Made by a program: the position numbers and the translations under genes
From: Phycisphaerae bacterium
Lineage (GTDB): Bacteria > Planctomycetota > Phycisphaerae > UBA1845 > PWPN01
Assembly (NCBI GenBank): GCA_030372985.1
Contig: JAUCQB010000134.1
Location: 1 to 49,832, forward strand
Direction: 5' to 3'
DNA: 49,832 bases
Shown here: positions 35,653 through 44,272 of the stretch, piece after piece
How the letters are laid out: every line of letters starts with the position of its first letter
How positions within the stretch are numbered: the first letter of the stretch is position 1
Notes under the pieces: model-generated
Seen by the model: the letters and a program-made list of their open reading frames with translations, nothing else
The model's database searches: none
Told to the model about the DNA's origin: nothing

Positions 35653-37776
35653 CTACCCGGAAAAGCCGTTGGCGGTGCTGGACCGACGTTGCCTCAGCGT
35701 CGCCAGGATGGCCAGGCCTGCCAACAGGAGAACTGCCGCGGGGATAACCACGTGGACGGGCAAGAGCTTGTCCGGCTCGCTCTCGACGCTCGAGAGCGCC
35801 AGCCATTGGGCGGCACGGGGCATGTTAGGCAAGACCATGAGAGCTGAATTGTGCATGACGTGAGCCAGAATGCCCGGCCACAGCGACCGCGATTGCCAGC
35901 ACAGATACCCGAGCAGAATGCCCATCAGTGCGGTCATCGGGATCTTGTCGACGAAGGAATGGAAGGCCCCGAAGATCAGGCCGGCGCCGACGATGGCCGT
36001 CCACTTGCCCGATGCTCGACCCAGTCCGCTCAGGAGAAAACCGCGAAACAGGAATTCCTCGGCAATGCCCGGGATCACCGCCAGCAGAAGCACGATGCTC
36101 CACAAGGGAACGTCCTTGGCTCCCTCCGAGAGCACGCGGTTCAGTTCCTGAAGAGCTGCCGACGGCGGCACGACGCGGGCCTGCAGGGCGACGAACTCCT
36201 TAGCGACGGCCCAACTTGACACTCCGATCAGCACGGCCGCAAGCCAGGCCCGCGCCGGCGGCAGCCGCAACCGGAACGTGCCGACCAGATCGATCTTAAA
36301 GAAGACCGCCACCGCCAACGGCAGCAGCAGGAACAATCCGCCGAAGTGGACGACCGCCAGCCAACTCAATCCACGGATGAGATCCTCCAGCAGGAGGTTG
36401 GAGAACAAGGAATTGATGAAGAACACCGCTGGAAACAGCAGAGCGGTCAGGACAACGGCCTGGGCCACCGTGGGCGCGGGCGACGGCTGCATGAGCCGTC
36501 GTTGCATCAGCGTGCGATACGAGCCGGCGTCGGCAAATAACACGGCCTCCTGACCGAAAAGGCGCGCGGCGACACCGACCGCCGCCGCCGCGTAGAGCGT
36601 TGTGGACAGCAGCACGATCACCACTTGCGACCAGGTCCAGGTCTGCTGGAACAGTTCTCGGGCAAGCAGGACCATGTTTCCCACCGGAACCACGAGAAAG
36701 ATGCCCCTGAGTTGGATACTCGGCAGCGTCGCAGCGATCGCCGGTACCAGGGCGAGGATGATCACCGGGGTGACGTAGGTCTGGGCTTCCTTATAGGAGC
36801 GGGCGAAACTGCAGACCGCCACGAGAATCGCCGACGACAGCATCGCGAACGGGATCATCGAAAACACGATGATCGGCAAAGTCGAAGCGGGGAACTGAAC
36901 GGGCGCCTCGGCGTTGGCAAACACCTTGGTCAGGCCGCCGAAATGCATGGTCGCCCCGACGCTCAGCACGTTAACGAAGGCGGCCAGCAGGCCGATGGTC
37001 GCGACCACCAGGAACTTGGCCATGACCAGGTGCAGCACCGGCACGGGCGTGGCCAGCAGGGCTTCGAGTGTGCCCCGTTCGCGCTCCCCCGCGGTCAGAT
37101 CGATCGCCGGGTAGATCGCCCCGGTGATGGTCATCAACACCAGGATGACGGGCACAATCAGGCCCAGAGCCCAGCCCCCGCGCTGCTGTTCGGTGGCCGT
37201 CGAAACGGCTTCGATGCTCACCGGGCTGAGCACCAGGTCCACAACGGGTTCGGTGCTCGGCACCATCGGGAGCCGGGATTCGAGAAGCTTCTCGAGTGAA
37301 TCACGAGTCATCCGTTCTCGATAACGGCCGAGGGCGGCCGTGAGTTGCTCCATGGCCGTCCGGCTGCGGACGTTGACCTCGTTGAAGGCGATGTGAACCG
37401 TCAGGCGTTCCGGGAAGGGCCTTGGTCGGGGCGACACCTGCAATTCGACGCGGAGCTGAACCTCGTCGCCGAGCATCAACAGCGGCGTATTGCCGGGGCG
37501 AACATCGAAGGTCGGCTGATCCTTGGCGTTGGGGTCCTGCGCGATCACGACTCTCGCCAGGAGATTGTCCGCTTCCTCCATCGTAGGTGTCTCAACGACG
37601 AAGGTCTGCGAGCGCAGCTTCGCCTCGTCGGTCTGGACCGCGCCCACAAAGCCGAGCATCAGCACTGGGTACATCACCACCGGAATGATGATCATCGCGA
37701 GCATCGCCCGCCGATCGCGGAGAATGTTGGTCAATTCCTTGCGGTAGATGGCCCCGATTCGCACGCGTCGGCTCAT
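35653..37776 (-). CDS. ABC-2 type permease fused to a CPBP intramembrane protease
   Basis: 707 residues from ATG 37776, which overlaps the ATPase stop (ATGA). N-terminal half: NatB/ABC2-type permease with IYRKELTNILRDRRAMLAMIIIPVVMYPVLMLGF, a large extracytoplasmic loop (about 45-230) and five or so further helices, including the GERERGTLEALLATPVPVLHLVMAKF motif. C-terminal half: CPBP (Abi) domain with EEFLFRG (about 573-579), FGAFH (602-606) and H639xxxN643, the three motifs of the glutamic intramembrane protease family. It probably exports sodium ions, a peptide or another small molecule with the adjacent ATPase. The fused protease may process a substrate or be inert. Both halves look intact. 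Confidence 0.85.
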   Translation of the reverse strand: MSRRVRIGAIYRKELTNILRDRRAMLAMIIIPVVMYPVLMLGFVGAVQTDEAKLRSQTFVVETPTMEEADNLLARVVIAQDPNAKDQPTFDVRPGNTPLLMLGDEVQLRVELQVSPRPRPFPERLTVHIAFNEVNVRSRTAMEQLTAALGRYRERMTRDSLEKLLESRLPMVPSTEPVVDLVLSPVSIEAVSTATEQQRGGWALGLIVPVILVLMTITGAIYPAIDLTAGERERGTLEALLATPVPVLHLVMAKFLVVATIGLLAAFVNVLSVGATMHFGGLTKVFANAEAPVQFPASTLPIIVFSMIPFAMLSSAILVAVCSFARSYKEAQTYVTPVIILALVPAIAATLPSIQLRGIFLVVPVGNMVLLARELFQQTWTWSQVVIVLLSTTLYAAAAVGVAARLFGQEAVLFADAGSYRTLMQRRLMQPSPAPTVAQAVVLTALLFPAVFFINSLFSNLLLEDLIRGLSWLAVVHFGGLFLLLPLAVAVFFKIDLVGTFRLRLPPARAWLAAVLIGVSSWAVAKEFVALQARVVPPSAALQELNRVLSEGAKDVPLWSIVLLLAVIPGIAEEFLFRGFLLSGLGRASGKWTAIVGAGLIFGAFHSFVDKIPMTALMGILLGYLCWQSRSLWPGILAHVMHNSALMVLPNMPRAAQWLALSSVESEPDKLLPVHVVIPAAVLLLAGLAILATLRQRRSSTANGFSG

Positions 37777-38561
37777 GCGACCACCTCTCCGCCCGGAGGG
37801 CTCACCGGCAGCGCCGGTGACATGGCTTGGCCGACAAGCCGGAGGAAGACGTCCGTCAGCCGCCCGCATCCGGCCATCTGTCGCAAGGTCTCCAGGTCGC
37901 CCTCGGCAATCAGCCGGCCCTCGTGAAGCAGCCCGATGCGATCGCAAAGCGCTTCCGCCTCGTCCAGATGGTGGGTGCTGAGAAGGACGGCCTTGCCCAG
38001 TTCGCGCTCGTGGCGGATGAAGTCGAGGATCAGCCGGTTGGTCAGCACGTCAAGGCCCAGCGTCGGTTCATCCATGACCAGCACCGGCGGGTCGGCAATC
38101 AGGGCTCGTGCGATGTTGGTCCGCTGCTTCTGACCCGTGGACAGTGCCCCGCACCGCAGCTCGGCAAAATCCGCCATGCCGAGCCAGTCGATGAGCTGGT
38201 TGACCCGCCGGGCAGCCAGGCCGCGCTCCAGGCCGTTCAACTCCGCGAAATAGACCAGCACCTCACGGGCTGTGAGCCGCTGATAGAGGCCCGTGTTGGC
38301 GGTCAGGAAACCGATGAATCCTCGAACCGAGGACGGATCAATGGTGACGTCCACGCCGTTGACGATGGCCCGACCGGCGGTGGGTCGCATGAGGCCGGAG
38401 ATGATCCGCAGGGTAGTCGTCTTGCCGGCGCCGTTGGGGCCGAGCAGGCCGTAAATCTCGCCGGCGTTCACGTGAAAGCTCACCTGATTCACGGCTCGCT
38501 TGGCCGGACCCGTGGGAGTGGGGAATTCCTTGATCAATTCCTGGACTTCAAGCAACGGCAC
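37773..38561 (-). CDS. ABC transporter ATP-binding protein (NatA-like)
   Basis: 262 residues from GTG 38561, chosen because GGAGG (38569-38573) lies 7 bases upstream and the protein then begins VPLLEVQELIKEFPTPTG. A much longer frame upstream to 38996 has no coding character. Walker A GLLGPNGAGKTTT, signature LSTGQKQRTNIARAL, Walker B VLVMDEPTLGLD and the switch His in LLSTHHLDEAE are all present. It energises the overlapping permease-protease gene downstream. The Q-loop region (GFLTANTGLYQRLTAREVLVYFAEL) resembles the NatA/CcmA-type exporters. Confidence 0.9.
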   Translation of the reverse strand: MPLLEVQELIKEFPTPTGPAKRAVNQVSFHVNAGEIYGLLGPNGAGKTTTLRIISGLMRPTAGRAIVNGVDVTIDPSSVRGFIGFLTANTGLYQRLTAREVLVYFAELNGLERGLAARRVNQLIDWLGMADFAELRCGALSTGQKQRTNIARALIADPPVLVMDEPTLGLDVLTNRLILDFIRHERELGKAVLLSTHHLDEAEALCDRIGLLHEGRLIAEGDLETLRQMAGCGRLTDVFLRLVGQAMSPALPVSPPGGEVVA

Positions 38562-38989
38562 GAAAACGCCTCCAGCATCGCAGCGGTCGGCCGGCATTGT
38601 CGTGCCTCCGGCGACGGTTGACAAGAAGGGCCCCCAGCCCGCCCACAGCAGTAGGTACGAAAAGGATGACCCAGAGTTCACCCCGAACCGCCGCCGCCCC
38701 GGCTGCATCTTCTCTTCGGGGGCAGGCCCTATCCGTGTGCTCCTGTCCGCCATGGGCGAGATTCGCCGTGGCGAACTCTGTGAGCAGTGCCGGCGTGCCA
38801 CTGCTCTGCAAGCAGTGCGTGGAGGCCTGGCCACTGCTGATGCTGCAGCGGCACACGACGGCGTCCGCCCTATCTGCCCGCCGCCACAGTCTGGTGGACG
38901 CACCCTGCGGCGCCCGACCGGCGGGGCAGTTGTTTTCGGGCAATCATCGCGGTAACGTTTGATCAGCGTCAACGCGAAAGGAGAATCTG
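38562..38989. other. Divergent intergenic region
   Basis: About 430 bases between the ABC operon and the ThuA gene. Holds the palindromic element at 38762-38838 and presumably both promoters. A weak TTGTTT-17-TAACGT pair (38930-38958) stands before the ThuA gene. Confidence 0.4.
38762..38838. repeat. Clustered palindromes with CACTGCT core
   Basis: TTCGCC/GGCGAA (38762-38775) is followed by GAGCAGTG (38782-38789) pairing with CACTGCTC (38799-38806). CACTGCT can alternatively pair with AGCAGTG at 38811-38817. A further CACTGCT lies at 38832-38838. The shared arm allows two mutually exclusive hairpins, typical of decayed dispersed repeats. Confidence 0.6.
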
Positions 38990-39766
38990 ATGACAACTCG
39001 TCGCACGATCATGGTCTTGGCGGCAAGCCTGGGTGTCGTCGGCTTGCTGACCGTGGTTCCTGATTTTCCGCAAGCCAGTCTGGCTGCTCAAGCTCCGGCC
39101 GAGCCGGCGGCCGCACCGGTCCCCTCGGGGCTGGTCAAGACCCTGCTGGTCACAGGCGGGCCGATCCACGACGGCAAGGCCATCGGCGACCTGGTCGAGG
39201 AGGCGATGAAGAAAAGCGGATTGTTTGACGTCACCCGTGCTCACGAGGACCTTGACGCCTTTCTGGCCGACCGTATTGCTCCCTTTGACCTGGTCGTCTT
39301 TTACTACACCCTCGGCGAACTGAAGGAGGCCCAGAAGCGCGGGCTGATGAACCACATCGCCGCCGGCAGGGGCTATGTGACCTTCCATTCCGGCGCGGAC
39401 TCCTTTCGCGGCGACCCCGACTACCGCGCCTTCGTCGGCGGCCACTTCGTCACCCATCCTCGTTATCGGCAGTACCACGTCAGTATCACCGAGAACGACA
39501 GCCCGATCACCAAGGACATCGACGAGTTCATGATCACCGATGAACAGTACATTCTGGACTACGACCCGCGCGTGACCGTGCTGGCCAATGCTCTGTTCAA
39601 GGGCAAGACCGTGCCGGTGATGTGGACCAAACCCTGGGGCAAGGGAAAGGTGTTCTACCTCGCGCTGGGCCACGACGCCAAGGCCTGCCAGCAGGAGATG
39701 TTCAAGAAGTTGCTGATTCGCGGATCGCTTTGGGCCGCCGGCCGACCGGTCATCGATCCGAAGTGA
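38990..39766 (+). CDS. Exported ThuA-domain protein
   Basis: 258 residues with a signal peptide (about 1-32, TTRRTIMVLAASLGVVGLLTVVP) and AAAGGAG 6 bases before ATG. The body is a ThuA-like glutamine-amidotransferase fold: TLLVTGGPIHDGKAIGDLVEEAM, FDLVVFYYTLGELKEAQKRGLMNHIAAGRGYVTFHSGADSF, then FVGGHFVTHP and KPWGKGKVFYLALGHDAKAC near the end. ThuA was first linked to trehalose utilisation in rhizobia, and related modules are tied to 3-keto-sugar metabolism. In planctomycetes it is one of the largest exported families, and its reaction here is unknown. It stands alone upstream of cstA (about 310 bases). Confidence 0.82.
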   Translation: MTTRRTIMVLAASLGVVGLLTVVPDFPQASLAAQAPAEPAAAPVPSGLVKTLLVTGGPIHDGKAIGDLVEEAMKKSGLFDVTRAHEDLDAFLADRIAPFDLVVFYYTLGELKEAQKRGLMNHIAAGRGYVTFHSGADSFRGDPDYRAFVGGHFVTHPRYRQYHVSITENDSPITKDIDEFMITDEQYILDYDPRVTVLANALFKGKTVPVMWTKPWGKGKVFYLALGHDAKACQQEMFKKLLIRGSLWAAGRPVIDPK

Positions 39767-40079
39767 ACTCCTGGGTTCATCAAACGCCACCGCGCCCCTG
39801 GGGCGTTGCGCCAAACTCGCTCAGAGTCATGGAAGTCTGTGATGTCTGCTGCGCGTCGGTCCTCTGAGCGACGAGGACGACGGGGCTGCCGCGGGTGCCT
39901 TCCAGTGGCCTCTCGCAACCTCCTTGCGTACCAAGAACCACGGGTGGTAGTATAGCATTGCAGCCATCTCAACGATGGTTTCTGTCGATCGCCCGGGTTC
40001 GCGGCCGAGAACATGAAGGCCTCGGAGCCGAATGTCCCCGGCAGAGACCAGGCGTTCGGTCGAAGAAAGCGAGTCGGCA
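39767..40079. other. Intergenic region upstream of cstA
   Basis: About 310 bases without a gene. TTGCGT (39924-39929) and TAGTAT (39948-39953) with an 18-base spacer form a moderate promoter candidate for cstA. A weak inverted repeat (about 39797-39822) follows the ThuA stop, but there is no T run. Confidence 0.35.
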
Positions 40080-41834
40080 ATGAGTCTTCTGTTCATCGTG
40101 TTCATTTCGGCGGTCTGTCTTGGACTGGCTTACTGGCTGTATGGTGGCCTGTTGTCTCGTCTATTTCGGCTCGACCCGAATGCCGAGACACCGGCCGTCA
40201 CGATGCGCGACAACGTTGATTACGTGCCGATCGACGCGAGGTTTTTGATCGGCCAGCATTTCTCGGCTATCGCCGCCGCCGGCCCGATTGTCGGCCCCAT
40301 ATTGGCCGGCGTCATGTTCGGGTGGGTACCGGCTTTGCTCTGGATTCTCCTCGGCGGCATCCTGGTCGGAGGCGTACACGATATGGCGGCCCTGGTCGCC
40401 TCGGTTCGGCATAAAGCCCGGTCGATCGCCGAAGTGGTCCGCGAACACATGACCCGCCGCTCCTATCTTCTGTTCCTGACCTTCATGTGGTTCGCACTGG
40501 TCTATATCATCGTCGCATTTGCCGATATCACCGCCTCTTCGTTCATCGGGATGGTCGAACTGGAGAACGGCCAGAAGATCACCGGCGGCGGCATCGCCAC
40601 CTCCTCATTGCTCTACCTGGCGCTGCCCATCATCATGGGGCTGCTCTTGCGGTTCGCAAAACTGCCGCTCGGCATCGCGACCGCGATCTTCCTGCCGCTG
40701 GTCGGTTTCGCCATCTGGGTGGGTCAGTACATTCCCTTGGACGTGGCCCACTTGCTCAACGTGGACAACGCGACGGCCCACAAACTCTGGGACGTTGCCC
40801 TCCTGATCTACTGTTTTGTCGCTTCGCTCGTGCCCATGTGGTTTCTGCTTCAGCCGCGAGGCCACCTCGGCGGCTATTTCCTCTTGGTGGCCCTCGTCGG
40901 CGGTGCCCTTGGGGTGGTCTTCGGAGGCAAGACGGTCGAGTACCCCGCGTTCACCGGCTGGGAAACGGCCGGCGGGCAACCGCTGTTCCCGCTATTGTTC
41001 ATCACCATCGCCTGCGGGGCCTGCTCGGGGTTCCATGCCATCGTCTCCTCCGGCACCACCTGCAAGCAGTTGCGCCGGGAGACGGATGCCAGGTTCGTGG
41101 GTTACGGCGCTATGCTCATGGAATCCATGGTTGCCGTCGTGTCGCTCGCCTGTGTGATGATGCTGTCGGCCAAGTCGCCGTTGGTGGTTAACCCCAAGCC
41201 CAACTTTCTCTACGCGACCGGCATGGGCTCGTTCCTGGAGGTTATACATGTTCCGGTGGTCTTCGGAGTCTCATTCGGCCTGATGGCGTTCACGACATTC
41301 GTCTACGACACGCTGGACGTCTGCACCCGTCTGGGACGCTACATCATTCAGGAGCTGTTCGGGTGCCACGGCAAGGTCGGGCGCATTGTCGCGACGGCAT
41401 TGACCTCGGTTGTGCCGCTATTCTTCTTGCTGACCGAGTCCACTGATGCCAAAGGTGCCGTGATCCCGGCATGGCGGGTGTTCTGGGACCTGTTCGGGGC
41501 CAGCAACCAACTCCTGGCGGCCCTGACACTCATGGGCGTTACGGTCTGGCTCTGGAGAACACGCAGGGCACTCTGGGTCTGGTTTGTAACCGGCTTGCCC
41601 ACAGTCCTCATGTACGTGATGAGCATGTGGGCATTGTCGAGAATCATCTGGATTAACTACGCCGCCAGGAACGCTGATGCTGCGAAGGTCAACCCCGCGG
41701 TCATCTGGGTCGCGGTGCTGCTCGTGCTCCTGGCCATTCTGGTGCTCATCGAGGCCGTCAGGACCTTCCTTCGCCCAGGTGGCCCGCCGCCTCGCGATTC
41801 TGAGACGGTTAGTGCCGTACCTCAGCCGGCGTGA
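40080..41834 (+). CDS. cstA: Carbon starvation protein CstA family transporter
   Basis: 584 residues from ATG 40080. An in-frame ATG at 40032 with a better-placed CGGAG would add 16 residues. About 15 membrane helices. Conserved features: YGGLLSRLFRLDPN at the N-terminus, DARFLIGQHFSAIAAAGPIVGPILAG, ARSIAEVVREHM, GACSGFHAIVSSGTTCKQLRRETDARFVGYGAMLMESM, and FGASNQLLAALTL near the C-terminus. The family takes up peptides or pyruvate during carbon limitation. It is shorter than the E. coli protein (about 700 residues), as is usual for the shorter CstA branch outside enterobacteria. No regulator (BtsSR-type) adjacent. Confidence 0.9.
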   Translation: MSLLFIVFISAVCLGLAYWLYGGLLSRLFRLDPNAETPAVTMRDNVDYVPIDARFLIGQHFSAIAAAGPIVGPILAGVMFGWVPALLWILLGGILVGGVHDMAALVASVRHKARSIAEVVREHMTRRSYLLFLTFMWFALVYIIVAFADITASSFIGMVELENGQKITGGGIATSSLLYLALPIIMGLLLRFAKLPLGIATAIFLPLVGFAIWVGQYIPLDVAHLLNVDNATAHKLWDVALLIYCFVASLVPMWFLLQPRGHLGGYFLLVALVGGALGVVFGGKTVEYPAFTGWETAGGQPLFPLLFITIACGACSGFHAIVSSGTTCKQLRRETDARFVGYGAMLMESMVAVVSLACVMMLSAKSPLVVNPKPNFLYATGMGSFLEVIHVPVVFGVSFGLMAFTTFVYDTLDVCTRLGRYIIQELFGCHGKVGRIVATALTSVVPLFFLLTESTDAKGAVIPAWRVFWDLFGASNQLLAALTLMGVTVWLWRTRRALWVWFVTGLPTVLMYVMSMWALSRIIWINYAARNADAAKVNPAVIWVAVLLVLLAILVLIEAVRTFLRPGGPPPRDSETVSAVPQPA

Positions 41835-41901
41835 GATTCGTCGGTTCGGATCGTGTGTACCGGTGGCCGCTGGGCCAGCGCCGTCCGGCAGTCATGCGTC
41901 G

Positions 41902-42537
41902 TTAGAAGCCGGGCCTCTTTCGGCCGGCCCGGTAAGCCAGCAGCAGAATCACTCCGTATCCGCCCTGCATCAAAACGATGTACAGGTACGATCGGATCGA
42001 AAGCGACTCCATGCCGCCAAATGACGGATGAACGAGCAGCCTCATGGCAACGAGGGTACAGATCGTTGAGACAAGGACCACCCATCCGGCCGCGAGATGG
42101 GCCCTGCGTCCGCGATGCGTGGTGCTCAGCACTGCCGCGACCTCCAGAAATGCTGCGGCGAGATACATCAGATACTTCCAGGCGTAGGCAATGACGGCGG
42201 TGGTCCCGATCTGTTTCGTGAGCGCGGCTATCTGCTGTTCCGTATCCTTCAGATCCTGCGTGATGTCCTGCTTTCGACGACCGACGGGATCGGTTGAGGG
42301 ACCGGTGGCGCCCATCCTCCCGGAGTTCCAATGGTCAGTCCTGATGCGCAGCCCCGTCTGAAGTATGTGGATCTCAAGTACCCGCGCCGTGTTGACCGGT
42401 AGGACTTGTTTCTCCGCCCAGTACCAGCCGGCCAGCGCGAACGCCATGGCCACGTTTGCCGTCAAGACGGCAAACATGCGGTCACGGAGCGAGATTGGGG
42501 TCGATGAGACGGTTTCGCCCGATGTGGTTGCGCCCAT
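41902..42537 (-). CDS. Small membrane protein with coiled coil, unknown
   Basis: 211 residues. A first helix (about 20-44, MFAVLTANVAMAFALAGWYW), an extracytoplasmic stretch with a coiled coil (about 85-108, RKQDITQDLKDTEQQIAALTKQI), then three more helices (VIAYAWKYLMYLAAAFLEVAAVL, AAGWVVLVSTICTLVAMRLL, SYLYIVLMQGGYGVILLLAY) and a basic tail. It begins 11 bases after the fumC stop, so it is probably co-transcribed with it. I recognise no family. It converges on cstA. Confidence 0.6.
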   Translation of the reverse strand: MGATTSGETVSSTPISLRDRMFAVLTANVAMAFALAGWYWAEKQVLPVNTARVLEIHILQTGLRIRTDHWNSGRMGATGPSTDPVGRRKQDITQDLKDTEQQIAALTKQIGTTAVIAYAWKYLMYLAAAFLEVAAVLSTTHRGRRAHLAAGWVVLVSTICTLVAMRLLVHPSFGGMESLSIRSYLYIVLMQGGYGVILLLAYRAGRKRPGF

Positions 42538-42548
42538 GCGTTTACCTG

Positions 42549-43955
42549 TTACTTCCCGCTTGTTGGCTCGGTCATCGAAGCCGGGTCGAGTAATCGTTTC
42601 AGGTCGGTCTCCGGCAAAACACCCTTGGCCAGCGCGACCTCCCGCACGGTTCGGCCGGTCTGGTAGGCCTCCTTGGCGATCGCCGCCGCCTGGTCATAGC
42701 CGATCACCGGTGCCAGGCTGGTACACATAGCCAGCGACTGCTCGATCATCTGTTCGCACCGCTCCACGTTGGCCTCAATGCCCGATACGCACCTCTCGGT
42801 GAACACCCGCACCGCCTGGGCCAGAAGCCGGATCGATTCGAGCAGGTTCCTGGCTATCATCGGCATCATCACGTTCAATTCAAAAATGCTGTCGCGTGCC
42901 CCGATGGTCACCGCCGTGTCGTTTCCGATCACCTGGGCACACACCTGGATGAGCATCTCGCTCATGACCGGGTTGACCTTGCCGGGCATGATGCTCGATC
43001 CGGGCTGAGTCGCCGGGATGCGAATCTCACCAATCCCGCACCTCGGCCCGCCGGCCAGCCACCGGATGTCATTGGCGATTTTGGTCAAAGACACGGCCAC
43101 AGCCCGCAGCAGCCCGCTGGCCTCGCAGACGCCGTCTTTGGCCGCCTGGGCCTCGAAGTGGTTCGCCGCCTCAACAAACTCGATTCCCGTCTGCTCGCTC
43201 AGCCGTTTGGTCATTCGTTGGCCGAACTCGGGGTGGGTATTGATGCCCGTCCCGACGGCCGTCCCGCCGATGGGCAGTTCCCGAAGAGCCTTAACCGCCT
43301 TTCGTGCTCGCTCGGCGCTCAGCTTGGCTTGGGCCGCGTATCCGCTGAACGTCTGCCCGAGCCTGATGGGGGTGGCATCCTGCAAGTGCGTCCGTCCGAT
43401 CTTGATCACCGGCCAGAAGGCCTTAGCCTTCTCATCCAGCTTCGCCGCCAGCCCCTCCAGTGCCGGGACAAGGTCGCCCTCCAGGCCCTCGGCCGCAGCC
43501 ACGTGGATGGCTGTCGGAATTACGTCATTGCTTGACTGCCCCATGTTGACGTGGTCGTTCGGGTGAACCGGGTCACGTGAGCCGACTTTGCCCCGTGCCA
43601 GTTGGATTGCCCGGTTGGAGATCACCTCGTTGGTGTTCATGTTCGTGCTGGTTCCCGAGCCGGTCTGGAAGACGTCCAGGACGAAGTGATCGTCCAGCTT
43701 GCCGTCGATGACTTCCTGGGCCGCCTGGACGATCAGGGCGGCCCGTTCGTCGTCCAGCAGCCCCAGATCGTGGTTGACCTCCGCGGCCGCCTGCTTGATC
43801 AGCCCCATCGCCCGGATGAACCGCCGATCGAACCGGTACCCGCTGATCGGGAAGTTCTCGACCGCCCGCTGGGTCTGCGCCCCCCACAAAGCCCAATCGG
43901 GTACCTGCATCTGACCCATGCTGTCCGACTCTATTCGCATCTGCTCATGGCTCAT
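42549..43955 (-). CDS. fumC: Class II fumarate hydratase
   Basis: 468 residues from ATG 43955, with GCGAGG upstream (8-base spacer from GAGG). It interconverts fumarate and L-malate in the citric acid cycle; oxygen-stable and iron-free. Visible: WGAQTQRAVENFPIS, GSGTSTNMNTNEVISNRA, the active-site region KIGRTHLQDATPIRLGQ, and the family signature GSSIMPGKVNPVMSE with the catalytic Ser loop. The very close aspartase and argininosuccinate lyase families share the signature, but the THLQDATP/TGINTH set fits FumC. A tetramer is expected. Downstream lies the small membrane protein. Confidence 0.93.
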   Translation of the reverse strand: MSHEQMRIESDSMGQMQVPDWALWGAQTQRAVENFPISGYRFDRRFIRAMGLIKQAAAEVNHDLGLLDDERAALIVQAAQEVIDGKLDDHFVLDVFQTGSGTSTNMNTNEVISNRAIQLARGKVGSRDPVHPNDHVNMGQSSNDVIPTAIHVAAAEGLEGDLVPALEGLAAKLDEKAKAFWPVIKIGRTHLQDATPIRLGQTFSGYAAQAKLSAERARKAVKALRELPIGGTAVGTGINTHPEFGQRMTKRLSEQTGIEFVEAANHFEAQAAKDGVCEASGLLRAVAVSLTKIANDIRWLAGGPRCGIGEIRIPATQPGSSIMPGKVNPVMSEMLIQVCAQVIGNDTAVTIGARDSIFELNVMMPMIARNLLESIRLLAQAVRVFTERCVSGIEANVERCEQMIEQSLAMCTSLAPVIGYDQAAAIAKEAYQTGRTVREVALAKGVLPETDLKRLLDPASMTEPTSGK

Positions 43956-44084
43956 AGCCAAGTCCTCGCGTCGCGGCCGCTGGCCGGTCGACTAGGCAGG
44001 CATTGTCCAAGATCGGGATGTGTTTAGCCAGTCTGCACATGGAGCAGGGGCGAGGGACGGGGGTCGAGGGGCGGGCCAACGGTG

Positions 44085-44106
44085 GGACCGACGCCCCCGT
44101 CGGCCC
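44085..44106. repeat. REP-like palindrome, fourth copy
   Basis: CCGACG/CGTCGG with loop CCCC plus outer GG/CC pairs. Same core and loop as the palindrome at 27806-27827. It lies about 170 bases from the broken DUF2442 gene, just as the other copies lie beside the intact DUF2442 gene. Confidence 0.6.
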
Positions 44107-44201
44107 ATCGGGCGGTTGGACTGCCGATCTGTTATGGGACAAGGTCGGATGGGCTGCGAGTCCCGACGAGGCTCATCAAAAACGGATCTCTGGACGGGTG
44201 G

Positions 44202-44227
44202 CCCATCCTCGCGATAGCGAGGGTGGG
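44202..44227. repeat. Hairpin repeat with GATA loop
   Basis: An 11-base-pair stem (CCCATCCTCGC / GCGAGGGTGGG, one T-G wobble) closes a GATA tetraloop. No T run, so it is not a typical terminator. It resembles a dispersed palindromic repeat and could block transcription or exonucleases downstream of the DUF2442 remnant. Confidence 0.6.
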
Positions 44228-44272
44228 GGCGCGATGATCATCCTGATGACAATGCCGAGGAATCGGCTGATC

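Larger units (their letters stand above)
43956..44272. other. Intergenic region with two palindromic repeats
   Basis: About 315 bases with no gene. Carries the CCGACG/CGTCGG palindrome at 44085-44106 and the long hairpin at 44202-44227. Open frames crossing it have no ribosome binding sites. Confidence 0.5.

Noticed and set aside
38548..38943. Minus-strand frame with a hydrophobic run followed by RRRR, resembling a sorting tail
   Set aside because: No start with a ribosome binding site. The run lies in the intergenic region near the start of the ABC ATPase and is better explained as chance translation.
37773..38996. 407-residue version of the ABC ATPase
   Set aside because: The first 145 residues are Arg/Pro-rich with no ATPase features. 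GGAGG 7 bases before GTG 38561 gives a normal-length subunit.
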